Positions 25,231-33,403 of a DNA stretch of 35,248 bases are shown piece by piece. The notes below the pieces were generated by a model. The model searched no databases, had not been told where the DNA came from, and saw nothing but the letters and a program-made list of their open reading frames with translations. Made by a program: the position numbers and the translations under genes. How positions within the stretch are numbered: the stretch's first letter is position 1; each line of letters begins with the position of its first letter. The stretch is from an uncultured Mycoplasmatota bacterium (GTDB lineage: Bacteria; Bacillota_I; Bacilli_A; RF39; UBA660): contig CAOJYR010000015.1 in NCBI GenBank assembly GCA_948465965.1, positions 1 to 35,248 on the forward strand. Reading direction: 5' to 3'.

Positions 25231-26283
25231 CTACTTTTCTTCTTCATACATTGAATCAATCAAATCAAACAAATTATCATCTGCATCTATATCTATTGTT
25301 GTATCATTATCATTTACTGGTATTTCTTTATTTTCTTCTTTTTCTACTTTTATTTCTTCGTTTTCTAAATCGTCATAATGCTCTTTACTTCTTCTGCCAG
25401 TCGCCTTTTCTTTACTTAGATCTTTATAATCTATATTATATTCTAACCCCAAATCCTGAAAATATTCCTCTGCATCACCCATAGTAACTTCATGTACTTG
25501 AGGTTTTTTAGTATCAGAACTTAAATCAACTAACAAATTAGAATCATCTTCATATACACTTGCATCTTCTTCTAAATGATTAGGCTCTTCCTGAATTTCT
25601 CTAGCAATATCATCACTTAATGTACCATATGCTTTATTACGGACATCATCAACACTCAAATTTTCACGAGCATAACTACTAGTAAGCCTAACCTCTTTTT
25701 TAGTAACGATTTCTTCCTTTTTATAATTTTTATCTAACACTCCATAAATAGGTGAAATGATTGGAGAGGGTTTGAAGTTTTTCTTTTCTTCTTTTTTCTC
25801 ATAAGTTCCATATTCATGGACATTAATTTTATTATCATCATCTATACCATACAAATTTTTTTCCTTTTTTCCCTGATAAAGATGATCAACTGGCATTTCA
25901 TTACGTTTATAATCAGATTCAATAACTCTAACTATTTCAGGCTCTGATTTTGGCCTTTGAATATAAGGATCTTCCTCCACCTTGAAATCCCTATCATCCA
26001 TCATTGGAAATTTAAATTCACTATTTTCTTGCCGAGTTTCTAATGGCTCAACATCAAAATCATGATCAATTGATTCTGCATCATTTCTATTATCTATATG
26101 AACTTCTTTCACCTTATCTTGTTTATCTGGTAAAACAATTTTCTTTGCTATAGGTTTACTTTCCTTATTAACCTTAACCTCTTTCTTTGGTTTCTCACGT
26201 TTTGCTTTTACCTTTGGTTTTTCCTCAACCTCTACATATTCTTCTTCAAAAAGAGCGTTCTTTATTTTATCAAACACACCCAT
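25231..26283 (-). CDS. Unknown charged, largely disordered protein
   Basis: I do not recognise this 350-residue protein. The N-terminus GVFDKIKNALF looks like a short amphipathic helix of the kind used for membrane targeting (for example in SepF). The rest is mostly Lys/Glu/Asp-rich and probably unstructured. One hydrophobic island stands out at residues 169-192 (NFKPSPIISPIYGVLDKNYK). A second possible structured stretch near 265-285 reads EVTMGDAEEYFQDLGLEYNI. AGGTGA precedes the ATG by four bases. It lies between the lipoprotein and DUF948 genes in one operon. A role as a membrane-associated scaffold, perhaps in division, is inference. Confidence 0.65.
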   Translation of the reverse strand: MGVFDKIKNALFEEEYVEVEEKPKVKAKREKPKKEVKVNKESKPIAKKIVLPDKQDKVKEVHIDNRNDAESIDHDFDVEPLETRQENSEFKFPMMDDRDFKVEEDPYIQRPKSEPEIVRVIESDYKRNEMPVDHLYQGKKEKNLYGIDDDNKINVHEYGTYEKKEEKKNFKPSPIISPIYGVLDKNYKKEEIVTKKEVRLTSSYARENLSVDDVRNKAYGTLSDDIAREIQEEPNHLEEDASVYEDDSNLLVDLSSDTKKPQVHEVTMGDAEEYFQDLGLEYNIDYKDLSKEKATGRRSKEHYDDLENEEIKVEKEENKEIPVNDNDTTIDIDADDNLFDLIDSMYEEEK

Positions 26284-26300
26284 AAGTTCACCTCTTTAAC

Positions 26301-26960
26301 CTATTCTTCATCAATATCAAATATATCTTCATCCGATGAATTTTTTTGATTATTATCATATTCTTCCACATAATCTAAAAAATCCTCATTATCAGAATTA
26401 GAATCAAAAATATTAAATGTCTCTTCTTTATAATCTAAAACATTCTCTCCTACTAAACTTTCTAAAACTTTATCATTATACTTAACAGATTTAACTAAAT
26501 AACAAATATTACTAATTGCATCAACCAAATGTTCTTTAGAAACATAAGCCTCTACTTTCGTATAGTTAAACACAAATTCAACAAAATATTTATTATTAAC
26601 TTCATTAATCTCAATATACCCTGTTTTCTTATTATAATCTAATTTCTCAGAATAAAAAGCCCTCTTATTTACCTTATAACTATTCTCTACTTTATGATAA
26701 TAACTAATAACATCAACATATAAATAGTAATTATTATCATATTTATCTTTTAGTAAAGCATTATAATTATCTTTATTAATAAATTTAAGACCTCGAGGAA
26801 CATAATACTTATAACCTTCAAAATTAACATTATACAGTTTAGTATTATCAGATAAAATTGCATCAATATTCTTAGATATTGAAGTATTACTTAATGTCTT
26901 AATACTACATCCTGATACTAAAAGTACCAAAATAGAGAGTAAAATAACTATTCTTTTCAT
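26301..26960 (-). CDS. Unknown lipoprotein
   Basis: A 219-residue protein with a clear lipoprotein signal: basic MKR start, hydrophobic core, and lipobox LVSGC with Cys at residue 18. The mature part has a mixed, Tyr/Asn/Lys-rich domain with 'YYVPRGLKF' and 'GYIEINEVNNKYFVEF' strands, then an acidic Asp/Glu-rich tail of about 40 residues. No family is recognised. AGGTGA precedes the ATG by three bases. It heads the operon with the disordered protein, DUF948 and YtxH genes. Confidence 0.75.
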   Translation of the reverse strand: MKRIVILLSILVLLVSGCSIKTLSNTSISKNIDAILSDNTKLYNVNFEGYKYYVPRGLKFINKDNYNALLKDKYDNNYYLYVDVISYYHKVENSYKVNKRAFYSEKLDYNKKTGYIEINEVNNKYFVEFVFNYTKVEAYVSKEHLVDAISNICYLVKSVKYNDKVLESLVGENVLDYKEETFNIFDSNSDNEDFLDYVEEYDNNQKNSSDEDIFDIDEE

Positions 26961-26980
26961 AATTCACCTACTCTTATTAC

Positions 26981-27008
26981 ATTATATCAAATTTTTATTA
27001 AATGTAAA
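26981..27008 (-). promoter_or_regulatory. Predicted promoter of the lipoprotein-ytxH operon
   Basis: On the minus strand TTTACA (27003-27008) and TATAAT (26981-26986) are 16 bases apart, about 20 bases before the start codon. Confidence 0.6.
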
Positions 27009-27020
27009 AATATTTTACTA

Positions 27021-28445
27021 TTATTTACTAATTTGGACACTTTTAACAGCCTTCACACTATAAATAGCCATACCCTTTTGTGAAAATCTATCTTCATACT
27101 CCGTTGTAATAAAATCACCAAAATCATCCACATCTTTATGTAAATCTAAACTTATGTCCCTTAAAATATATCCATTTTCACTAAAACTTTCCAAAGAATA
27201 CGTAAATAAATCAGAATTATCTGTTCTCATAAAAATCTCTTTATTATCTTTAAATATATTTTCATACTTATCTAAAAACACTTTACTAGAAAGTCTACGT
27301 AAATGATGTCGCATCTTAGGCCAAGGATCAGAAAAATTTAGATAAATTCTAGAAATTTCATTTTTAAACACCTTATCTATATCTAATGCATCCATTCGAA
27401 TAATTAATAAATTTTGAAGATCATCATCGATTTTCGGTAAACACTTCGCAACTACACTATCAAACTTCTCTATACCAATAAAATTTATATTAGGATATTT
27501 TCTAGCATTCTCACGAATAAATTTACCCTTACCCATACCAATTTCTATATATATTGGATTACTATTTCCAAATAAACTAGACCACTTACCACAATAATCA
27601 AAATAATCTTTAACTAAAAACTTTGAATTATTTAAAATTTCCTCTTTATTTTTTACATTTCTAAGCCTCATGATTTCACCTACTTTTTTATATACCTTAT
27701 TATTTATATTTTTATATTTTAAATCATTATTAATATAATCAATTGCAGCCTTATTAGTTCTTCCAATATAATAGCAATTCCTAAGATATTCTAACTCTTC
27801 TCCACTAATATTAATATCTACAACCATCTTCTCATCTACAACATCTACTTCCTTTTCGAATTGAAGTATAGTAGAAAGAGGAAAGTTAATAACCTCATCT
27901 CTTATTACACCAAATCCAGCCTCTATCTCAGGATTACCTATCTCTATTGAATCAAAAGAAACAGAAGTAATATCTTTTTTTCCTACTTTCCTTTCATCCT
28001 TAATATAATTATTTTCACCTAAGTACTCTTTAAAATAATTAGCAATATCTTTTAAATCAATAATTCCTTTATTCTTTAAAATATTCTTTAATAGGATATA
28101 AAGCTTTGGATAGTAATTAACTTCTGCAATATATTCACAAGTTCTATTGCCGCCATATCTATTTTCATTTGATGAAGTATCAGATACATGGTAATCTAAT
28201 ACATCATATCTTTTCCCATCATTATATTTTAAAGTATATGGCATAGAAAAAACACTACTACATGTATCCTGATCGCAAATTATAATATCTCTATATGAAT
28301 ACTTATCCTTTATAGAATTAATATACTCTTCTACCCACCATTCATAAGAAAAATTGTAAATCTTTAATTTATTCTCAGAAAAAATTGGAAAATAAGTCTT
28401 TTTATCGCCATCATCAGAAAAATTATTCAACATAACTATTGCCAT
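27021..28445 (-). CDS. trmB: TrmB tRNA (guanine-N7)-methyltransferase with unknown N-terminal extension
   Basis: The C-terminal 216 residues form a complete TrmB, which methylates G46 of tRNA using S-adenosylmethionine. Its landmarks are the MRLRNVKNKEE start, the SAM loop EIGMGKGKF, NFIGIEKF, and the catalytic-region motif NFSDPWPKMRHHLRR. About 258 residues precede it in the same open frame and match nothing I know; they include WWVEEYI and CDQDTCSSVF but no clear enzyme motif. The long start at 28445 has GGAGG seven bases upstream. An internal ATG at 27671 marks the normal TrmB start and has its own AGGTGA, so TrmB may also be made alone. Usual TrmB proteins are about 215 residues and stand-alone. 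Confidence 0.85.
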   Translation of the reverse strand: MAIVMLNNFSDDGDKKTYFPIFSENKLKIYNFSYEWWVEEYINSIKDKYSYRDIIICDQDTCSSVFSMPYTLKYNDGKRYDVLDYHVSDTSSNENRYGGNRTCEYIAEVNYYPKLYILLKNILKNKGIIDLKDIANYFKEYLGENNYIKDERKVGKKDITSVSFDSIEIGNPEIEAGFGVIRDEVINFPLSTILQFEKEVDVVDEKMVVDINISGEELEYLRNCYYIGRTNKAAIDYINNDLKYKNINNKVYKKVGEIMRLRNVKNKEEILNNSKFLVKDYFDYCGKWSSLFGNSNPIYIEIGMGKGKFIRENARKYPNINFIGIEKFDSVVAKCLPKIDDDLQNLLIIRMDALDIDKVFKNEISRIYLNFSDPWPKMRHHLRRLSSKVFLDKYENIFKDNKEIFMRTDNSDLFTYSLESFSENGYILRDISLDLHKDVDDFGDFITTEYEDRFSQKGMAIYSVKAVKSVQISK

Positions 28446-28524
28446 ATTTATTCCTCCATACAATTATTTTATCACATCCATACTTTATTTGCATATAATA
28501 AAACGACAAGTAAAGGAGAATTAT

Positions 28525-28719
28525 ATGAATAACTTTCCATTCCCATATATGCCAAATTCATACCAACAAAATAATCCATACCAACAATATACAAATATAG
28601 AAGCTGAAATAATGAAACTGCGACAAGAAATAAAAATTCTCAAAGAAAAAGTAGCGTTCTTAGAAAAAAAAGAAAAAAATGATTATTTAAAAAAAGAAGA
28701 TGGTTTATATATGATTTGA
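28525..28719 (+). CDS. Small protein with Pro/Tyr/Gln-rich head and coiled-coil tail
   Basis: A 64-residue protein. Residues 1-25 are rich in Asn, Pro, Tyr and Gln (NNFPFPYMPNSYQQN); residues 28-50 form a clean heptad coiled coil (IMKLRQEIKILKEKVAFLEKK). AAAGGAGA lies six bases before the ATG at 28525, which is preferred to an upstream in-frame ATG without a ribosome binding site. Composition resembles small spore-coat or polymer-binding proteins, but no family is recognised. It is divergent from the trmB fusion gene and ends in a strong terminator. Confidence 0.65.
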   Translation: MNNFPFPYMPNSYQQNNPYQQYTNIEAEIMKLRQEIKILKEKVAFLEKKEKNDYLKKEDGLYMI

Positions 28720-28743
28720 ACACGAATTTGTGTTCTTTTTTTG
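28718..28743 (+). terminator. Terminator of the small coiled-coil gene
   Basis: GAACAC (28718-28723) pairs with GTGTTC (28730-28735) and eight T residues follow. It overlaps the stop codon. Confidence 0.85.
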
Positions 28744-28769
28744 TTGAAAAATCCTATTTATGGTATACT
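28741..28769 (+). promoter_or_regulatory. Predicted promoter of the femX pair
   Basis: TTGTTG (28741-28746) and TATACT (28764-28769) are 17 bases apart, 22 bases before the first transferase start. The -35 abuts the U-tract of the upstream terminator. Confidence 0.6.
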
Positions 28770-28791
28770 AGTAAAAGAAGGTGATAATTAT

Positions 28792-30108
28792 ATGCATAAA
28801 CTAATTTCTTTAGAAAAAGATAAATATGATGAATACGTAAAAAATCATAAAACAAAGTCACATTTTTTACAATCTGTAGCGTGGGGCGAACTATGTAAAG
28901 TTAAAAAAAATTTAACGCCATATTATTTAGGTTTAGTAGATGAGGATAATAATATTTTAGCCTCTGCTTTATTATTACAAAAGCATCTTCCCATGAACTA
29001 TTGTTATCTATATTCTCCACGTGGTTTTGTAATGGACTATCAAGATAAAAAGTTAGTAAATGAAATGACGAAAAAAATAGTAAAATTTGCAAAAAGTAAA
29101 AGAGCAATTTTTGTAAAAATGGATCCTGATATAATTATAAAAGACAACAATTATTTAAATGAAGAAATACCTCTAGAATATGATCCAAAAAGTATATTTA
29201 AAACTATAAAAGAACTAGGCTGGAAACACTTAGGATTTACAAAAAATTTTGAAACAACACAACCTAGATACTCATTTAGAATAAATTTAAAACAACCTAT
29301 TGAAGAAATAGAAAGTCATTTTTCTAAAACCACAAAACAACGTATTTCAAAAGCAATAAAGTTAAATACTATTGTAGAAATAGGTACCCAAAAAGATATA
29401 AAAGAATTTTATCACCTAATGACATTAACTGAAACAAGAAAAGATTTTATATCATATAATGAAGATTATTATGAAACGTTATACGAAATATTCAATGGAA
29501 CTGAATCTAGCAAAGCAACTCTTTTCTTAGGAAAAGTTGACTTAAATAAAACCATTAAAAGTATTGAAGAAAACTTAAAAAATGTAAATAATCAAATTTC
29601 AATTCTTCCAATTGATAATTTAAGCAAAAGCGCAAAAAACAAACTAAAAGAGTTAACAAGACAAAAGGAAAATTATACAAAAGAAATTAAGAAATTTAAA
29701 GATTATAAAAAAGAATATGGCAACAGATTAACTTTAAGCGCCCATATGATCATTGAATATGGAGACAAAGCCTGGGTTCTATATGCTGGAAATCATAATA
29801 TTTTAACCGAAACTTATGTAAATTATAATACCTACTTTGAACACCTAAAATATTGTAAAGAAAGAAACCTAAATATTTATGATCAATTCGGGACAATAGG
29901 AGACTTATCTAAAGATAATCCTCGTCTTGGCCTTCATGAATTCAAAAAGAAATTTGGTGGAGACTATGTTGAATTTATTGGAGAATTTGACTACATTATA
30001 AATAAACCATTATACTTTATCTTTACAAAATTAGTGCCAATCTATAGAAATATAATAAAAAAGCGTAGTAAAAAGGAGCTAAAAAATGAAGTTAATAGAA
30101 CTAAGTAA
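28792..30108 (+). CDS. FemABX-family aminoacyltransferase, first copy
   Basis: FemABX enzymes use aminoacyl-tRNA to add amino acids to the lysine side chain of the peptidoglycan precursor, building the cross-bridge at the inner membrane face. The 438-residue product has two GNAT-like domains with the family motifs LQSVAWGELCK, YYLGLV, YSPRGFVMDY, and near the C-terminus DQFGTIGDL and LHEFKKKFGGDYVEFIGEFD. A Lys/Glu-rich helical arm at about 245-310 matches the tRNA-synthetase-like arm of FemA. ATG 28792 follows AAGGTGA and is preferred to the longer frame starting at the promoter. It overlaps the second copy by 23 bases. Confidence 0.92.
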   Translation: MHKLISLEKDKYDEYVKNHKTKSHFLQSVAWGELCKVKKNLTPYYLGLVDEDNNILASALLLQKHLPMNYCYLYSPRGFVMDYQDKKLVNEMTKKIVKFAKSKRAIFVKMDPDIIIKDNNYLNEEIPLEYDPKSIFKTIKELGWKHLGFTKNFETTQPRYSFRINLKQPIEEIESHFSKTTKQRISKAIKLNTIVEIGTQKDIKEFYHLMTLTETRKDFISYNEDYYETLYEIFNGTESSKATLFLGKVDLNKTIKSIEENLKNVNNQISILPIDNLSKSAKNKLKELTRQKENYTKEIKKFKDYKKEYGNRLTLSAHMIIEYGDKAWVLYAGNHNILTETYVNYNTYFEHLKYCKERNLNIYDQFGTIGDLSKDNPRLGLHEFKKKFGGDYVEFIGEFDYIINKPLYFIFTKLVPIYRNIIKKRSKKELKNEVNRTK

Positions 30109-31381
30109 AGAAGAATTTAAAAGATTTGCAGATAAAAATCCCGAAATTACTTTTCATCAAACAAAAGAGTGGGCCCAACTAAAAAAAAGAAATGGATGGA
30201 CAGCATACTATGTAGGATTAAAAGAAAAAAAAGAAGTAAAAGCAGCAGCTCTTCTTTTAGGAAAACAACTACCAATAATAAAGAAAGTGATGTTTTACTC
30301 CCCACGTGGATTCTTAATTGATTATAGTAACCAAAAACTGTTAAAAGAATTTACAGAGGAAATTAAAAAATTCGCAAAAGAAAAAAAGGGAATCTTTATA
30401 AAAATTGATCCCTATGTAGAATATAGAGAAAGAGATTTAAACGGCGAATTAATCAAAGATGGTATCAATAACAGTAGATGCCATGAAAATCTACTCTCTT
30501 TAAGATATAAACATTTTGGTTTTAATATTATGCAAGATACCCTTCAACCAAGATGGATGCATGTCATTGAAACAAAAGATAAATCACTTGATGATATCAT
30601 GAAAGATATGGAATCAAAAACAAGACAAATAATTAGAAAAAATGAACGCTGTGGAATTCATACTAGAGAAATCAAAAGAGACGAAATAAAAATATTTAAA
30701 GATATAATGAAACACACGAGCGATAGACGAGAATTTATTGATAGACCACTATCTTACTACGAAAATATGTGGGATTCTCTTCATGAATCGGGAATACTAA
30801 AAATAAAAATTGCCGAAATCGACTTTACTGAGTATGAAAAAAATACAAATGAAGAATTATCTGAAATAGAAAAAAATCTAAAGGACAGAATCTATAAAAA
30901 AGAAAAAAATATTTTAAAAATGAATGATAAAAAATATGAACAAAGTAACAAAAAAGATCAGGAAAGTATCAAAAGATTAAATAAACAACTAGAAAAAATT
31001 AAAGAATATAAAAAAGAGTATGGTAATAAAACAATCCTTGGAGGAATACTTTTCCTAATCTATGGAAATGAAGTACTATCCTTACTTGGTGGAAGCCTTG
31101 CCAAACTAATGCAATTCCAATCAGCCTATACACTTCACTTTGAAGGAATAAAATATGCTGTAGAAAATAATTATGAAAGATATAACTTTTATGGAATTAC
31201 CGGAGACTTTAGAAAAGAAAACCCATTATATGGATTATATCTATTTAAGAAAAGTTTTGGAGGACACGTTGTAGAGCTACTTGGTGAATACGACTTAATT
31301 ATAAATAAATTTTGGTATAAAACATACAATCTAGCCTTTGGATTATATCATAAAATTAAAAATTTAAAGAAAAACAACTAA
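30086..31381 (+). CDS. FemABX-family aminoacyltransferase, second copy
   Basis: A 431-residue paralogue of the preceding enzyme, with the same order of parts: FHQTKEWAQLKKRNGW, YYVGL, YSPRGFLIDY, a long Lys/Glu helical arm at about 240-315, YNFYGITGDF, and LYLFKKSFGGHVVELLGEYD. AAGGAG lies eight bases before the ATG, inside the end of the first gene. Two consecutive FemABX genes usually mean stepwise addition of two different residues, as with MurM and MurN of Streptococcus pneumoniae. Which amino acids are added cannot be told from sequence. Confidence 0.92.
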   Translation: MKLIELSKEEFKRFADKNPEITFHQTKEWAQLKKRNGWTAYYVGLKEKKEVKAAALLLGKQLPIIKKVMFYSPRGFLIDYSNQKLLKEFTEEIKKFAKEKKGIFIKIDPYVEYRERDLNGELIKDGINNSRCHENLLSLRYKHFGFNIMQDTLQPRWMHVIETKDKSLDDIMKDMESKTRQIIRKNERCGIHTREIKRDEIKIFKDIMKHTSDRREFIDRPLSYYENMWDSLHESGILKIKIAEIDFTEYEKNTNEELSEIEKNLKDRIYKKEKNILKMNDKKYEQSNKKDQESIKRLNKQLEKIKEYKKEYGNKTILGGILFLIYGNEVLSLLGGSLAKLMQFQSAYTLHFEGIKYAVENNYERYNFYGITGDFRKENPLYGLYLFKKSFGGHVVELLGEYDLIINKFWYKTYNLAFGLYHKIKNLKKNN

Positions 31382-31411
31382 CTTAAATTTAAGTAATTGT
31401 AATATAAAAAC

Positions 31412-31439
31412 AAAAAAAGTAACTAATAATTACTTTTTT
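31412..31439 (+). terminator. Bidirectional terminator between the femX pair and the flippase gene
   Basis: AAAAAAGTAA pairs with TTACTTTTTT around a seven-base loop with A and T runs on both sides, so it serves converging transcripts. Confidence 0.8.
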
Positions 31440-33073
31440 CTTTTTATATAATTTCCAATTCTTTTACCAAAAATATTTTGAATTGTCCTACTCTTATAAG
31501 TATAAATAAAGTATACGAAAGCCCCAATAATAAAATAAATAAAAATAATAAATAGATTAACAAGACGCACTTCAGAATAAATTGGTATTGCAAATTTAAC
31601 GAAATATAAGACTATAACCATTAAAACTGAAGCACACAAAATATCAAAAAAATTCTTAATTACATTTTCATAATTAACACCATACTTTTTATGTAAAACA
31701 ACTAAACAAATAATAAGAGAAACAAAATATCCAATAATCGTTGCAGTAATAGTTCCATAATATGAAGGAAGACCTAATTTATAAAAAGCACTAATTAGAT
31801 TAGTATTAAATAATATCTTTAATAATACCCCTGATAACAGACTAACAATAAGAGCTTTATAATCCTTAAAAACCTGAACTACAGAAATCATAGCAGTAAA
31901 AAGAGCAGTAAATAATCCAACAAAGATTGAATAAGATAAAACATTAGCACCATAAACACTAGAACCATAGAATAAATTCCAAATAGGTCTAGCTAAAAAA
32001 CTAATACCAATACACATAGGCAATGTTAAAAATAAAATAACATTTAAAGTCTGATTAACTTTTTTATTAATATCCTTTTTGTCACCCTTTACATAACTTG
32101 TAGTCAAATTAGGAATTAAGCTAACAATAACACCTGTAGAAACAGCCAAAATAATCATATTAAATTTAGCACCCCAGGTAGAAAGCATACTCATTACAAT
32201 TTCTGCATTTTCAACAGAGAAATCAGCATAATTAACTAATCCTTTAACCACTGTCACCATATCAACACAACTATATATAGATTTAAAAATATCAATCATT
32301 ATAAATGGCACTGCATAAAATATAATTTTTTTTAAAATTTGTTTATCCGTAACAATAGGTTCATTAACTGGTCGAATTTTTTCATTAAATTTGCCCCTAT
32401 TTTTAAATCTCTTCTCAACCAAATATAGATAAGAAACAATCGCTCCAGCAGTAGCACCAAAAACAGCTACTCCAACTGCACTAGTAAGAGGTAATTTAAA
32501 CACCTTTAATGTCAAATAACTTCCCAAAACAATAACAAAAACTCTAACTAGCTGTTCTATAACTTGTGAAATAGAAGGAGGCGTCATAAATCGATGACCA
32601 TCAAAATAACCTCTATAAATACTTAAAACAGGTACAATTAATATAGCTGTAGAAATAACACGAATAACAAAGCTTACATCCTCTATTGTATTCCCTCCAG
32701 TTAAATCTCCTAGTATTAGTTTAGCTATTATAGGTGCAAATAACATAAGTATTAAAAAACAAATAAAACCTAAAAACAAGGCCAGTTTCTTACCAATAAT
32801 AAAAGCACGTTTTTTTGCATTGTAATATCCTAGTGTTTGATATTCACTAACAATATTACTAATAGCTAAAGGAATACCTGCAGAAGATAAAGATATAAAA
32901 AATAAATAAATCGTATAAGCATATCCATATAAAGCTCCACCTGAATCTCCAATAACCGCATGAAAAGGAATAACATATAATATACCCAAAATCTTCGTGA
33001 TAACAACTCCAAGAGTCGCAATAAATGCCCCCTTTAAAAATCCACTCTTCTTCATAGATTCGTCTTTCCTCAT
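31430..33073 (-). CDS. MOP-superfamily lipid flippase (SpoVB/MurJ type)
   Basis: A 547-residue polytopic protein with about 14 hydrophobic segments and the N-terminal pattern GAFIATLGVVITKILGILY of the polysaccharide transporter (SpoVB/MurJ-like) branch. Family members flip lipid-linked precursors such as lipid II; SpoVB acts on the spore cortex pathway and YtgP-type MurJ on vegetative wall synthesis. AGGAG lies eight bases before the ATG at 33073. A Lys-rich C-terminus follows the last helix. Convergent with the femX pair, it adds a second wall-precursor gene to this area. SpoVB and MurJ cannot be separated with certainty by eye; a tree would be needed. Confidence 0.9.
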   Translation of the reverse strand: MRKDESMKKSGFLKGAFIATLGVVITKILGILYVIPFHAVIGDSGGALYGYAYTIYLFFISLSSAGIPLAISNIVSEYQTLGYYNAKKRAFIIGKKLALFLGFICFLILMLFAPIIAKLILGDLTGGNTIEDVSFVIRVISTAILIVPVLSIYRGYFDGHRFMTPPSISQVIEQLVRVFVIVLGSYLTLKVFKLPLTSAVGVAVFGATAGAIVSYLYLVEKRFKNRGKFNEKIRPVNEPIVTDKQILKKIIFYAVPFIMIDIFKSIYSCVDMVTVVKGLVNYADFSVENAEIVMSMLSTWGAKFNMIILAVSTGVIVSLIPNLTTSYVKGDKKDINKKVNQTLNVILFLTLPMCIGISFLARPIWNLFYGSSVYGANVLSYSIFVGLFTALFTAMISVVQVFKDYKALIVSLLSGVLLKILFNTNLISAFYKLGLPSYYGTITATIIGYFVSLIICLVVLHKKYGVNYENVIKNFFDILCASVLMVIVLYFVKFAIPIYSEVRLVNLFIIFIYFIIGAFVYFIYTYKSRTIQNIFGKRIGNYIKRKK

Positions 33074-33120
33074 ATTAACTTCTCCTTATATTATCTATAT
33101 CATACCATATTTTACCACAA

Positions 33121-33147
33121 AGAAAAAAGGAATTTCCCCTTCCTTTC
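33121..33147 (-). terminator. Terminator of the cse60-like gene
   Basis: Minus-strand AAAGGAA pairs with TTCCTTT around a GGGGAAA-type loop and is followed by TTTTTCTTTG. It lies 14 bases after the stop. Confidence 0.75.
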
Positions 33148-33160
33148 ATCATAAATAACA

Positions 33161-33331
33161 TTACGTGTATACAATCATAGCAGAAAAACAAAATACTTGT
33201 TCTTCACTAAATATACTTACACTTACCTGATACTTAATATCAATAACCTCTCCAGTCATCTCAGATAAAAACTCATTAACTTCATCTTCTAAATCCTTTT
33301 CATCCTCAAAGTCAAAAATTTTAACTTTCAT
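33161..33331 (-). CDS. Cse60-like sporulation protein
   Basis: A 56-residue protein matching the small sporulation protein Cse60, which in Bacillus subtilis is made under sigma-E; its role is unknown. Shared features are the N-terminal KVKIFDFEDEKDLEDEVNEF helix, a central DIKYQVSVS strand and a CFSAMIVY C-terminus. The start at 33331 is chosen because GGTGA lies four bases upstream; the 12 extra codons of the longer frame carry no ribosome binding site. It stands between the Fic gene and the flippase with its own terminator. I assign the family from memory of its length and pattern. Confidence 0.7.
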   Translation of the reverse strand: MKVKIFDFEDEKDLEDEVNEFLSEMTGEVIDIKYQVSVSIFSEEQVFCFSAMIVYT

Positions 33332-33403
33332 AATATCACCAAAATAAGTATAAAATTTTTTATCCACAAAAATTGTTGAAATTTATATTTTAAATTATTC
33401 TAC

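Noticed and set aside
27669-28445. N-terminal part of the trmB frame as a separate upstream gene
   Set aside because: No stop codon lies between the parts, so the sequence as given encodes a fusion. The alternative is kept as a finding.
33368-33403. Hairpin after fic as a terminator
   Set aside because: The TTTAAAT/ATTTAAA pairing is AT-only and has no clear U-tract.
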